DNA of 64,000 nt from Chloroflexota bacterium (GTDB taxonomy: Bacteria > Chloroflexota > Anaerolineae > Anaerolineales > Villigracilaceae). This document shows positions 17,567 through 25,943 of the stretch, piece after piece. The translations under genes were made by a program, and so were the position numbers. The first letter of the stretch is position 1; every line of letters begins with the position of its first letter. Location: positions 62,001-126,000 of the forward strand of contig JACRBJ010000027.1 of NCBI GenBank assembly GCA_016234555.1. Reading direction: 5' to 3'. Below the pieces are notes generated by a model. It was not told where the DNA came from. It saw nothing but the letters and a program-made list of their open reading frames with translations, and ran no database searches.

Positions 17567-18340
17567 ATGAATTCCCAAAACGATTCTCCCAAATTATTGG
17601 ATGAAAACGATATTAAGACCTTCCTGATTCTGGCGGGAGTGCTTGTTTGTATCTGCGTTTGCCTGTGCATGATCGCCGCTTTGGTCTGGCGGTATTCGCC
17701 CCCCAAAATGGGATTGTTCGAGCCAACACCAACTGCGATCCCGCCGTGCCCATCCATTCCAACAGGCTGGGTGGAGGTGATGAATGATCAGTTTGACGGG
17801 AATGTCAATTTGTGGCCCCTTGGTAAAGACACAAATTCCTATGCGGACACAAACACCGAGATTAAAAACGGAATATTGGAATGGTCCTTGACTGCCCACC
17901 AGGATGTTTATTATCACATCGAGCCAGGAGCTAACAACAACCTTCAAAAGGATTTTTATTTGACCACCGATGTACGCCAGGCGGATGGTCCCCTGAACAG
18001 TGAGTATGGGGTTACATTTCATTTACTCGGGTGGAAGCATTATTACTTTTCCATCAGCGATACCGGGGAAGTCCTTGTTAAAAAACGCAGCAGCCGAGAT
18101 GGGGATGATACAGAACAATTGTATTGGGACTTTTCATCAAATGTTCGTCCAGGTGAATACAACAAATTGACAGTCTTTGCTCAGGGTTCACACTTTACTT
18201 TTTGTGTTAACCAACAGGTGGTTGTCGAGTTGGACGACGATACTTACACAAAGGGGAGAGTCGGCATTGCAATGGGACTTGACCGGGCAGCAGATGAAGC
18301 CATCATCGAATACGATAATTACACGGTTTATGCACCGTAA
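17567..18340 (+). CDS. Membrane-anchored extracellular protein, concanavalin/LamG-like domain
   Basis: 257 residues. One N-terminal membrane helix (about 18-43, ILAGVLVCICVCLCMIAALVW) follows a short charged cytoplasmic tail. After a Pro/Thr-rich linker, residues 65-257 form a beta-rich domain (NGILEWSLTAHQDVYYHIEPG, YGVTFHLLGWKHYYFSIS, GRVGIAMGLD...IEYDNYTVY) of the kind seen in DUF1080/LamG-like carbohydrate-binding sandwiches. The likely site is the outer face of the membrane. The ligand is unknown. It stands alone, with its own promoter and no close downstream partner. Confidence 0.65.
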   Translation: MNSQNDSPKLLDENDIKTFLILAGVLVCICVCLCMIAALVWRYSPPKMGLFEPTPTAIPPCPSIPTGWVEVMNDQFDGNVNLWPLGKDTNSYADTNTEIKNGILEWSLTAHQDVYYHIEPGANNNLQKDFYLTTDVRQADGPLNSEYGVTFHLLGWKHYYFSISDTGEVLVKKRSSRDGDDTEQLYWDFSSNVRPGEYNKLTVFAQGSHFTFCVNQQVVVELDDDTYTKGRVGIAMGLDRAADEAIIEYDNYTVYAP

Positions 18341-18386
18341 GACAGGCGAACAAAAAGGGAATTTCCGCGTAGGTGCCATTTTCCAC

Positions 18387-18415
18387 TTGACCCTCACTTC
18401 ATCTAGTTCTACAAT
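18387..18415 (+). promoter_or_regulatory. Sigma-70-type promoter of glyA-gcvT
   Basis: TTGACC (18387-18392), a 17-nt spacer and TACAAT (18410-18415). The start codon is about 125 nt further on, so the mRNA has a long leader, described in the next entry. A GGGAATTTCCGCGTAGG box (18357-18373) lies just upstream. Confidence 0.7.
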
Positions 18416-18440
18416 TCCCGCCGTCTAATAGTCTATAGGC

Positions 18441-18543
18441 TGATAGTCTTGTGTGAGGTGGCAGCAGGCTGTCGAACCAGAAGACTATCAAACCATTTGA
18501 CTATTCGACTATTTGACCATCTGACTATCTAACCAGGAGACTA
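18441..18543 (+). repeat. Leader hairpin and octanucleotide array before glyA-gcvT
   Basis: A perfect 10-bp inverted repeat (TGATAGTCTT 18441-18450, AAGACTATCA 18481-18490) is followed by six 8-nt units from 18496 to 18543 (TTTGACTA, TTCGACTA, TTTGACCA, TCTGACTA, TCTAACCA, GGAGACTA). The last unit supplies the ribosome-binding site. All share the word GACTAT. It does not match the conserved core of glycine riboswitches. Confidence 0.7.
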
Positions 18544-18546
18544 ACA

Positions 18547-21500
18547 ATGTCCGACTATTTGTTTCGCGGTTCCCTCGAACAACTTGACCCTGACGTTTAC
18601 GAACTGACCCAGCTCGAAGCGGAGCGGCAGGCGCGTAAACTGATTTTGATTCCATCCGAGAGCCAGGCTCCGCTCGCGGTGCGCGATGCGATGGGCTCGG
18701 CTTTTCAGAACATCTACGCCGAAGGTTATCCCAACGATACGACCCGCTTCCAGACCCAGGAGGAGATTCTGGATTACGCCGCCCAGTTGACCCATTACCG
18801 CCGCTATGCAGACCTGCGTTATTACAAGGGCGTGGAATATGCCGACCTGATCGAGTCGCTGGCAATCCGCCGCTGCGCCGAGGCGTTTGCCGCCAATGGT
18901 ATTAGCGCGGACCAGATCAACGTCAACGTGCAGGCGCTTTCGGGTGGACCCGCCAACAATGCCGTGTACCATGCCCTCGTCAAACCCGGCGACACGGTGA
19001 TGGGCATGAACCTCTTCTACGGCGGACATCTCTCCCACGGTTCCCCGGTCAACCGCTCGGGCAAATACTTTAACATCGTCCCCTACACCATCGATCCGGT
19101 CACCCAGCAGATCGATTACGACGCCGTGATGGCCCTGGCAAAGGAACACAAGCCGAAGATGATCATCGCTGGCTATTCCTCCTACCCGTGGATTCCCGAC
19201 TGGAAGAAATACCGCGAGATCGCCGACGCGGTGGGCGCCTACCTGCTGGCAGACATTGCCCACATCGGCGGGCTGGTGGCGGCGGGAGTCGTCCCCTCGC
19301 CCATCGGCTATGCGGATGTCATCACCTCGACCACGCACAAGACCCTGCACGGTCCGCGCGGCGCAATCATCATGACCACCAACAAGGAACTGGGCAAGCT
19401 CATCGACAAGGCGGTCTTCCCCGGCGAACAGGGCGGACCCCACATCCACATCTTTGCCGCGCTGGCATTGACCTTCAAACTGGCGCGCACGCCCGAATTC
19501 AAGGTCTTGCAGGAACAGACCATCAAGAACGCCAAGGCCATGGCAGACCAACTCCAGAAACGCGGTCTCACCATCCCCTACGGCGGGACCAACTCGCACC
19601 TGCTCAACATCGACTGCCGCACCATCAAGTCGCCCGACGGCACGACCCTCTCCGGTGACCGTGCCGTGCGCATCCTCGATTTGGTGGGCATCGTCGCCAA
19701 CCGCAACACCATCCCCGGTGACGCTGTCGCCCTCGACCCGTCAGGTGTACGCATCGGCACCCCGTGGATCACCCAGCGCGGCTTCGACGAAGAGAAATGC
19801 CGCCAACTGGCAGACATCATCGCCGACGTACTGCTTGCCGCCGCGCCACACCGCATCGAGACACCCAACGTCAAACGCACCAAGCGCCGCGCCAAGGTGG
19901 ATTTCAACGTCCTCGAAGAAGCCCGCTTGAAGGTCCGCGCATTGGCTGAATCCGCCGGTGTGGATTTCAAACCCACGACTCACGGCTATCCCCATTTCTT
20001 CTACGTGGACGACAAATCGAGCGGCGTCTTCGACATCTCTGGCTTCCGCGTCCGCCAATTCCTGAACTACACCCTCACCAGCGATGTCTCGGCGCTCAAG
20101 CCCGGTGACACGCAACCCACCAAGGTCATCACCCCGCGCGGCGAAGTGACTGGCGCGCTGACCTGCGTCGACCTGACCCACTTCCGTTTGAGCGTCCCAG
20201 CCGAACAGGGCGGACTCGTCGGCACCTGGCTGCGCGACCACTCCGACGGCTACACCTCCGTCAGGCTGGATGGTCAGCCCGACTACTCCCCGATCCACAT
20301 CCCGGGGCTGGTCGTCGTCGCCGACTCGAAGGAGAAGCCCGCCAAAGCCAAGGGCGAACCCGTCAGCGAGACCAAGCCCTACTACATCGGAATCAGCAGC
20401 GGGGACGGAAAGGAACTCCCCAGCTTCCAGTGGGAGGAGAAGGAATCTCCCCTGCGCCGCACGGCTCTTTACGAAGTCCACAAACAATCGGGCGCGAAGA
20501 TCATCCCGTTTGCGGGTTGGGAAATGCCCGTCTGGTATTCGTCAGTTTTGGAGGAGCACCTCGCCACCCGTCAGGCGGCGGGACTCTTCGACGTTTCGCA
20601 CATGGGCGTGTATCACATCGAAGGCGCGGACGCAGCCGCCTTCCTCGACAGCGTGGTCAGCAACGACGCCGGCAAGCTGCGCCCCGGCAACTCGCTTTAC
20701 ACCCACTTCCTGACCCCCGACGCGAAGGTCATCGACGACACCATCATCTATCGCCGCGCCGACGACAAATACCTGATGGTGGTCAACGCCTCGAACGACG
20801 ACAAGGATCGCACGTGGCTGGAAGCTGTCCGCGATGGCAAGGTGAAGGTGGACAACGCCCGCCCCTGGGCGCGGACCTTCGGCTACGAAGCCGTCATCCG
20901 CAACCTGCGCGACCCGAAGGCTGGTCCTGACATGCGGGTGGATATCGCCCTGCAGGGACCGCGCAGCACCGACATTTTGCTGGCTCTCGGCGCGGACGAC
21001 GTGAACCGCCGCAATATCCGCGCCTTGAAGCGCACCCAACTCTGTGACGCCAAAGTTGGGACGAAGGAAAATGGCATCAGCGAACCCTTCGATCTGATCG
21101 TCTCGCGCACCGGCTACACCGGCGAGAAGGTGGCGTACGAGTTGTTCGTCCATCCCGAACGCGCGGCGGAATTCTGGCAGGCGTTGATGCGGGTCGGCGC
21201 GAAGATGGGCATCAAAGCCATCGGCTTGGGCGCGCGCGACTCGCTCCGCACCGAAGCGGGACTCCCGCTCTACGGTCACGAGATGGGCGACGGATCGGGC
21301 AAGTTCGGGCAACCAGACTTGGGCGTCGGCGAGAGCGGATTCGGCGGCTACGTCAAATACTACAAGCCGTGGTTCATCGGACGCGACGCGCTCATCGCCA
21401 GCGAAGAAAAACGCAAAGGTGTGGTGGTCCGCTTCCGCTTTGCGGAGAAGGGCGTGCGCATGGCTCACAACGGCGACCCCGTGCTCGACAAGCGCGGCAA

Positions 21501-21714
21501 GGTCATTGGCTGGGTGACATCCTGCGCCGTGGACGCCGAAGGCTACCTGACCGGTCAGGCTTACGTCGAGTTGAAGTCCGCTGAAATTGGCACACAGATC
21601 GCGGTCTTCCAGTCCGCGCCCAAGGAAGGCGGCAAGGCGCCTGCCGAGTTGAAGAGCGGCGACAAGGTCAACCTGCCCACCCCGGCGGTCGTCGTCAGTC
21701 GTTTCCCGATGTAA
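18547..21714 (+). CDS. Serine hydroxymethyltransferase - aminomethyltransferase (GlyA-GcvT) fusion
   Basis: 1055 residues. Residues 1-470 are serine hydroxymethyltransferase, with PLP lysine K265 in STTHKTLHGPRG and the LADIAHIGGLVAAG aspartate/histidine segment. Residues 634-1055 are the glycine cleavage T protein (AGWEMPVWY, FDVSHMG, SRTGYTGEK, GLGARDSLRTEAGLPLYGHE). Both enzymes use tetrahydrofolate one-carbon units, and fusion would pass 5,10-methylene-THF between serine-glycine exchange and glycine cleavage. The 475-600 linker itself resembles the start of GcvT (FDISGF...SALKPGDTQPTKVITPRGEV), so it looks like a decayed partial GcvT copy. The AGGAG site in the leader supports this start. 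No gcvH or gcvP lies within the window. Confidence 0.92.
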   Translation: MSDYLFRGSLEQLDPDVYELTQLEAERQARKLILIPSESQAPLAVRDAMGSAFQNIYAEGYPNDTTRFQTQEEILDYAAQLTHYRRYADLRYYKGVEYADLIESLAIRRCAEAFAANGISADQINVNVQALSGGPANNAVYHALVKPGDTVMGMNLFYGGHLSHGSPVNRSGKYFNIVPYTIDPVTQQIDYDAVMALAKEHKPKMIIAGYSSYPWIPDWKKYREIADAVGAYLLADIAHIGGLVAAGVVPSPIGYADVITSTTHKTLHGPRGAIIMTTNKELGKLIDKAVFPGEQGGPHIHIFAALALTFKLARTPEFKVLQEQTIKNAKAMADQLQKRGLTIPYGGTNSHLLNIDCRTIKSPDGTTLSGDRAVRILDLVGIVANRNTIPGDAVALDPSGVRIGTPWITQRGFDEEKCRQLADIIADVLLAAAPHRIETPNVKRTKRRAKVDFNVLEEARLKVRALAESAGVDFKPTTHGYPHFFYVDDKSSGVFDISGFRVRQFLNYTLTSDVSALKPGDTQPTKVITPRGEVTGALTCVDLTHFRLSVPAEQGGLVGTWLRDHSDGYTSVRLDGQPDYSPIHIPGLVVVADSKEKPAKAKGEPVSETKPYYIGISSGDGKELPSFQWEEKESPLRRTALYEVHKQSGAKIIPFAGWEMPVWYSSVLEEHLATRQAAGLFDVSHMGVYHIEGADAAAFLDSVVSNDAGKLRPGNSLYTHFLTPDAKVIDDTIIYRRADDKYLMVVNASNDDKDRTWLEAVRDGKVKVDNARPWARTFGYEAVIRNLRDPKAGPDMRVDIALQGPRSTDILLALGADDVNRRNIRALKRTQLCDAKVGTKENGISEPFDLIVSRTGYTGEKVAYELFVHPERAAEFWQALMRVGAKMGIKAIGLGARDSLRTEAGLPLYGHEMGDGSGKFGQPDLGVGESGFGGYVKYYKPWFIGRDALIASEEKRKGVVVRFRFAEKGVRMAHNGDPVLDKRGKVIGWVTSCAVDAEGYLTGQAYVELKSAEIGTQIAVFQSAPKEGGKAPAELKSGDKVNLPTPAVVVSRFPM

Positions 21715-22037
21715 GCAAACCCAAAACCTTTTACCGCGAAGCACGCCAAGAGCGCAACACTTGCCCTGACGGGCAGTGCCAGGGAGAAAAAAAATTAAAA
21801 CTTGGCGTTCTTCGCGCTCTTCGCGGTTCAATTTTCTGGTTCTGCCGTTTTTAACGGGAAAATAAAAAAACCTCAGCCACGAATTTCACGGATTTACGCG
21901 GATTGGAACAAAAAATCGGTGAAAATCCGTGAAATCTGTGGCAAAGAACTGGTTTGTCGTTTCTCGTCCCGCCAGAAACGGGAGAGCCAATTTTCTTTTT
22001 ACAGGACGCTCGCTCACATTCTTCGGAGGCATTGCCC
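21715..22037. repeat. Intergenic region with two large inverted repeats
   Basis: The first element at 21733-21826 has an ACCGCGAAG-type arm repeated as its complement (CTTGGCGT, CTTCGCG, CTTCGCGGT words). The second has 20-nt arms at 21876-21895 and 21923-21942 with two mismatches, built from CACGGATTT/AAATCCGTG. No gene is visible. The elements may end glyA-gcvT transcription, although neither has a clean U-tract. Confidence 0.7.
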
Positions 22038-22937
22038 ATGAAGGTCGTTTGGCTGGGATGGGAAGAAATCTACACCACGCGCCGTGTGCAGGAGGCGGCG
22101 AACGCTGCGCGTCAGAGTCTGGAGTTGGACGCCTGCAATATCCACGATGTCAGTTTCAACGTGGAGGGTGGAAAAGCCAATGCCTTTGCGTTTGGAAGGA
22201 ACCTGCTCGAGTGTTATGACGGGCTGGTGGTACGCACCTTTTATCCGTACATCTCGGAATCCCTGACCCTTGCCCGCCTGTTCCATGAAGCGGGCAAGGT
22301 TGTCATTGACGAAAGCCTGACCGACGAGGGCTACGCCGTCAGCAAGATGCACGACCATCTGGTGCTGGCGGAACATGGAATCCCCACGCCGCGCACCTGG
22401 CAGGTCTTCAACCCGCGCCAGGTGGAGGAACTTGCCGAGGAGTTGACCTATCCCTGCCTGTTGAAGGGTGTCCACGGCGCGCGCGGCGAACACGTCTATG
22501 TGGCGCAGAACGCCGAGCAGTTACAGCGCCGACTGTGGCATTATCCCTACGGCGAGTTGATGTTGCAGGAATACCTCCCCGCAGACGAGGACTACCGCGT
22601 GATGGTGGTCGGCTACCATGCCCTGCCTGCCATGGTCAGCCGCAAGCCGCCCAAAGGTGACTTCCGCACCAACTACTCCCTCGGCGGACGTTTCATCCGT
22701 CACGAGTTGAGCGAATTCCCCGCCTTCCAGTCCCTTGCGGAAAGCGCCGCCCGCGCCCTGCGCCGCGAGTTCACCGCCGTCGACATCCGCCTCAAAGGCG
22801 ACCAGCCGATGGTGCTGGAAGTCAACCGCCAGCCCGACTTCGAAGGCTTCGAGCGCGCCACAAAATTCGATGTGGCGAGTGAGGTGGTAAGGTATATTTG
22901 TCAGCGGGTGAGTGATAGAATGAATGTAAAGAAGTGA
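22038..22937 (+). CDS. RimK-like ATP-grasp ligase
   Basis: 299 residues from the ATG at 22038, supported by GGAGG 10 nt upstream; the frame continues upstream without one. The ATP-grasp order is visible: SKMHDHLVLAEHGIPTPRTW (ATP-grasp N lobe), PCLLKGVHGARGEHV (glycine-rich ATP loop), MLQEYLPADEDYRVMVVG, then a metal-binding end VDIRLKGDQPMVLEVNRQPDFEGF. The family (RimK, LysX, glutathione-synthetase-like) makes carboxylate-amine bonds such as glutamate addition to proteins. The substrate cannot be deduced. The last 15 or so codons are duplicated 426 bp downstream. Confidence 0.85.
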   Translation: MKVVWLGWEEIYTTRRVQEAANAARQSLELDACNIHDVSFNVEGGKANAFAFGRNLLECYDGLVVRTFYPYISESLTLARLFHEAGKVVIDESLTDEGYAVSKMHDHLVLAEHGIPTPRTWQVFNPRQVEELAEELTYPCLLKGVHGARGEHVYVAQNAEQLQRRLWHYPYGELMLQEYLPADEDYRVMVVGYHALPAMVSRKPPKGDFRTNYSLGGRFIRHELSEFPAFQSLAESAARALRREFTAVDIRLKGDQPMVLEVNRQPDFEGFERATKFDVASEVVRYICQRVSDRMNVKK

Positions 22938-23023
22938 TGACGAAGCGATAGGGGTTGAAAGATGGCCCGATCTGCGAGCCTGTGTGAAACCTGGGTAAGG
23001 CACGTATTCGAAAGGAAAGCATT

Positions 23024-23269
23024 ATGAAACCGAAACAACAGGAAGAAGTCGAGCAGGAACAGGAAGAGAAACAAAAGGTGCGGCAACAGCAACGGCAGCA
23101 ACTGGAGCAGGAACAGGAAGAGAAACAAAAGCGACTGCATCAGGAAAGGCAACAACTGGAGCAGGAACAGGAAGAAAAACAAAAAGTGCGGCAACAGCAA
23201 CGACAGCAACTGGAGCAGGAACAGGAAGAGAAACGAAAACTGCGTCAACAGGAACAGAAGAAACAGTAA
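23024..23269 (+). CDS. Small repetitive charged coiled-coil protein
   Basis: 81 residues made almost only of Glu, Gln, Lys and Arg, in four copies of an 18-residue unit EQEQEEKQKVRQQQRQQL. This should form one long helix or coiled coil; I do not recognise a family. It has an AAAGGAAAG ribosome site 5 nt before the ATG. It sits between the end of the ATP-grasp gene and a second copy of that gene's 3' end, so it arrived or arose in the same event. It could also be non-coding repeat expansion. Confidence 0.5.
   Translation: MKPKQQEEVEQEQEEKQKVRQQQRQQLEQEQEEKQKRLHQERQQLEQEQEEKQKVRQQQRQQLEQEQEEKRKLRQQEQKKQ
23051..23266 (+). repeat. 54-bp tandem repeat, four copies
   Basis: GAGCAGGAACAGGAAGA-type units begin at 23051, 23105, 23159 and 23213, an exact 54-bp (18-codon) period with few substitutions. 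It encodes the coiled-coil repeat of the 81-residue protein. Confidence 0.9.
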
Positions 23270-23279
23270 AGGTTGCAGC

Positions 23280-23351
23280 CGTACCACCCGTTTTGACGTG
23301 GCGAGTGAGGTGGCAAGATATATTTGTCTGCGGGTGGGGGAAAGTGAGTAG
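23280..23351 (+). pseudogene. Duplicated 3' end of the ATP-grasp gene
   Basis: The frame ending at TAG 23349-23351 reads FDVASEVARYICLRVGESE, against FDVASEVVRYICQRVSD in the intact gene. The 45 nt at 22866-22910 and 23292-23336 match with about five differences. A further shared word, TTGAAAGAT, follows each copy. This is a direct repeat that brackets the coiled-coil gene. Confidence 0.85.
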
Positions 23352-23448
23352 ATTCGCGAAATTGTAGGTGTTGAAAGATAAAAGTAGAAAGTTGGGATTG
23401 TAGAGGAAGTCCATCGGCTCAACTTTTATCAGTTAAAATATGCTTTAA

Positions 23449-24960
23449 ATGAGAAAACGACGTTCTCCAATCCAATTGGAACAAGAAAAGAAAAGCCGAC
23501 TCCAATTAGAGGAGTGCTTATCCGATTTTGGCTGGCATCTTGCATCCCCGTCTCCTGATTTGGGAGAGGATTTTATAGTAGAGGTTTATCATGAGGGACA
23601 AAATACAGGAATAACCTTTTACATTCAAGAAAAAAGTGTAACAAATTTAGAAGAGCGAAAAACAAAAGACAATCTCTTAGTTTATACGTTGAAAGTAAAA
23701 GATCTGAAACACTGGGAATCATTTTCTCTGCCGGTTGTAATTATCGTATGGGACATAAATCTTAGAGAAGGAAAATGGAGTCTTGTCAAAGACCTGATCT
23801 CACACCTAGATCAAAATAACCCTAAATGGCGAGAAAATAAAAAGGATGTACAGGTGTATATTCCATGGGAAAATGGAACTAATGATGGAAACCTGAGGCG
23901 TTTGAAAGCTGAAATCGGGAAGTTGGTATACCCCTTAATTTCTTTTGGAAAAGACCTGTCCCTTACTATGAAACTCGCTTTTCCAAAAACTCCGGACGGC
24001 ATGAAACTTCAGAAAGCCCTTGATTTACACATAAAGGAAGGAGAGCCTGTCACTTTAAAAGGTGATGTGATTCAGGAGTTAAAGTTCTCCGATTGGTGGG
24101 AAACATGGTTCGGAGGGTTCGACCTAAAAAAAGCAGAAATATATCTAGGCGAAAGTAAACATGACCGCCGAGTACCTGTGTCGTTAAAAATTATCCCAAC
24201 TAAGGGTAAAACGGCTTCTCTTGCAAATCTTGAGTTTAATCCAATTCGAATCGGGACAGAATTCATGAAGTTTAGTAATGAGCATACAACTTGCCCGTTC
24301 CTAGTTACCTTTAGCATGCGGAAAGAGGGTAGCACATCTAAAGGAAATTTAACTTATGCTGTTCGACATGTAGGAGGGGAGCCCCATGAGATTATGGGGT
24401 TTCTAGAATTCGCAAAAGCAATAGTGCTTGGAGGTAAGCTGCGAATTGAATTTCGCGATATAAATCAATCTATGTCAACTGATTTCCCGCCCACAAACCA
24501 AGAAGTTGTTGATCCAGTATTTTATGATCTAGTTCAGAAGTTGTGTGTTGTGCAAGACAAAACAGGGCACTTTTTCAGAATTCCTGAAAAGGGTATCTCG
24601 AAAAAAGACGCCCAAGCAATTCGTGAACTTTTTAATATAGTAGAACATGGGGTAGTCAATTACACAGATATGATAATGACCTTGGGGCCCAAAGGAAAAG
24701 GATTGCAAATATTATTGGACTTACATAAACAAGGAAAGTCTATCCATCTTACTTTGACAACACCCGATAGTTATGTTGATCTGTTTGGAGAAAATATTCA
24801 TACAGGTCCAATGGTTAGAGATACAACAGGTTTTGTTGAAATGAGCGTTATGGAACTTGAAAACTTGATGATGCAGTTATCGTCAGAAGACGCTTTGGAT
24901 GTGAGGCTTATAAATGTAAATGGTACAGAGACTTTCTCTAAATGGCAGCCTGCTAATTGA
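23449..24960 (+). CDS. DUF4365-like protein, probable acquired gene
   Basis: 503 residues. The N-terminus (about 15-150) matches the DUF4365 pattern: FGWHLASPSPDLGEDFIVEV, then GITFYIQEKSV, which is a PD-(D/E)XK nuclease-like D...E.Q.K spacing. The remaining 350 residues (beta-rich middle, FDLKKAEIYLGESK, helical end) match nothing I know. The gene is much AT-richer than its neighbours and has unusual codon use (many AAA, AAT, TTA), which points to horizontal transfer. DUF4365 proteins often occur near defence genes, so an anti-phage role is possible but unproven. A TAAAAT element lies 9 nt before the ATG. Confidence 0.6.
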   Translation: MRKRRSPIQLEQEKKSRLQLEECLSDFGWHLASPSPDLGEDFIVEVYHEGQNTGITFYIQEKSVTNLEERKTKDNLLVYTLKVKDLKHWESFSLPVVIIVWDINLREGKWSLVKDLISHLDQNNPKWRENKKDVQVYIPWENGTNDGNLRRLKAEIGKLVYPLISFGKDLSLTMKLAFPKTPDGMKLQKALDLHIKEGEPVTLKGDVIQELKFSDWWETWFGGFDLKKAEIYLGESKHDRRVPVSLKIIPTKGKTASLANLEFNPIRIGTEFMKFSNEHTTCPFLVTFSMRKEGSTSKGNLTYAVRHVGGEPHEIMGFLEFAKAIVLGGKLRIEFRDINQSMSTDFPPTNQEVVDPVFYDLVQKLCVVQDKTGHFFRIPEKGISKKDAQAIRELFNIVEHGVVNYTDMIMTLGPKGKGLQILLDLHKQGKSIHLTLTTPDSYVDLFGENIHTGPMVRDTTGFVEMSVMELENLMMQLSSEDALDVRLINVNGTETFSKWQPAN

Positions 24961-25077
24961 CAGCGGACTAAAATCCTTCCTCAGTTCGTGGAGGTCGGTT
25001 GTGCCGACGCAGCCCGCAGGGCTTCCATGTGCTGAGCGAGGGATTGTGAAGCGCCCCGGTGTCTGGCGTCCGCCCTC

Positions 25078-25127
25078 CACGAATTCACGAATACTCGAAT
25101 CGTAGGCGGATATTCGTGAATTCGTGG
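25078..25127. repeat. 17-bp perfect inverted repeat
   Basis: Arms at 25078-25094 (CCACGAATTCACGAATA) and 25111-25127 (its exact complement). A third partial copy (AATTCGTGG) is at 25132-25140. It lies in the 252-nt gap between the DUF4365-like gene and the MNT gene and probably forms a hairpin; there is no U-tract typical of a terminator. Confidence 0.85.
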
Positions 25128-25171
25128 TCATAATTCGTGGATGGTTTCGGGGTGCGGGCAATTGTCAGCGG

Positions 25172-25206
25172 GGGAATGTCCGTGTGGGGGGAGGTTGGAG
25201 TAAAAT
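25172..25206 (+). promoter_or_regulatory. Promoter of the MNT-HEPN module with GGGAAT box
   Basis: The box GGGAATGTCCGTGTGGG (25172-25188) and a -10 element TAAAAT (25201-25206), only 6 nt before the ATG, imply a leaderless mRNA. The same 17-nt box precedes two other transcription units (18357, 28415). Confidence 0.5.
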
Positions 25207-25212
25207 AACCGT

Positions 25213-25551
25213 ATGAACCGAAAAGTTCCGCTGAAAATCAGGAAACTGATGAAGGAGTTGAAGGAAGGGCTTGTCCGCATTTACGGGGACAGGTTGAAGG
25301 GCGTCTATCTGTATGGGTCATACGCGCGCGGCGATTACCGTCCAGGCTCGGACGTGGATGTGATGATTTTGTTGAAAAACTATAAAAATTACTGGAATGA
25401 GCAAAGCAAAATCAGCCAGTTGGCAAGCGATGTCTCATTGGAATATGATGTTACGGTAAGCTGCATCTTCATCAAGGAATTGCAGTGGCAGACTGCCCGC
25501 GACGAAAGACCGCTGATTTACAACATCCACAAGGAGGGAGTGCAGGCATGA
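25213..25551 (+). CDS. MNT-type minimal nucleotidyltransferase (antitoxin)
   Basis: 112 residues. The nucleotidyltransferase core GSYARGDYRPGSDVDVMI (35-52) carries the GS and DxD metal-binding residues. In MNT-HEPN toxin-antitoxin pairs this enzyme AMPylates and silences the HEPN RNase. The HEPN gene follows with a 4-nt ATGA overlap, which fits that pairing exactly. No ribosome site is seen; a TAAAAT lies 6 nt upstream. Confidence 0.88.
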   Translation: MNRKVPLKIRKLMKELKEGLVRIYGDRLKGVYLYGSYARGDYRPGSDVDVMILLKNYKNYWNEQSKISQLASDVSLEYDVTVSCIFIKELQWQTARDERPLIYNIHKEGVQA

Positions 25552-25943
25552 AGGATTATTCCAGCAAATTGTTGAGCAAGGCGTTGGATGCCATCGAAGG
25601 GGCGGAGGCATTGTTGAATATCGACAAGGCGGAAATCGCGGTTGGGCGCGCATATTATTCCATGTTCTATGTTGCCGAAGCTTTGCTCTATAACGAATTT
25701 GACGTTAAGCTCAACCAGCATGGTCAGGTCATAGCCGCGTATGGGAAGAACTTTGCGAAAACAAAGGCCCTTGACCCGAAATTTCATCGCTGGCTGCGTG
25801 ATGGGTTCGATAAACGCATTTCAGGGGATTATGGAGTGGACACAGGTATCGAAGACGATATTGCCGCGAACATGATCAACCAGGCGCGGGAGTTTTTGGA
25901 AGCTGCACAAGAATATTTACAAAACTCAGCCGATGAAGAGTGA
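25548..25943 (+). CDS. HEPN-domain protein (putative RNase toxin)
   Basis: 131 residues from the ATG at 25548. It is all-helical, with the HEPN signature RAYYSMFYVAEALLY at about 35-49, an NQHGQVI histidine further on and a C-terminal helix (NMINQAREFLEAAQEYL). HEPN proteins paired with MNT enzymes are RNases or regulatory dimers. Overlaps: 4 nt with the MNT gene upstream and 11 nt with the BrnA-like gene downstream, so all three are probably translated together. Confidence 0.85.
   Translation: MKDYSSKLLSKALDAIEGAEALLNIDKAEIAVGRAYYSMFYVAEALLYNEFDVKLNQHGQVIAAYGKNFAKTKALDPKFHRWLRDGFDKRISGDYGVDTGIEDDIAANMINQAREFLEAAQEYLQNSADEE

Noticed and set aside
18416..18546. Glycine riboswitch before glyA-gcvT
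   Set aside because: The leader is about 125 nt and consists mainly of a GACTAT word array. The paired-aptamer consensus is not visible.
18541..21831. Long minus-strand frames (up to 429 codons) opposite glyA-gcvT
   Set aside because: They are antisense shadows of a GC-rich gene with third-position C/G. They have no recognisable domains, while the plus frame is a clear two-enzyme fusion.
23051..23266. 54-bp tandem repeat as a possible CRISPR array
   Set aside because: Units are adjacent without unique spacers, are translated in frame and have no cas genes near.
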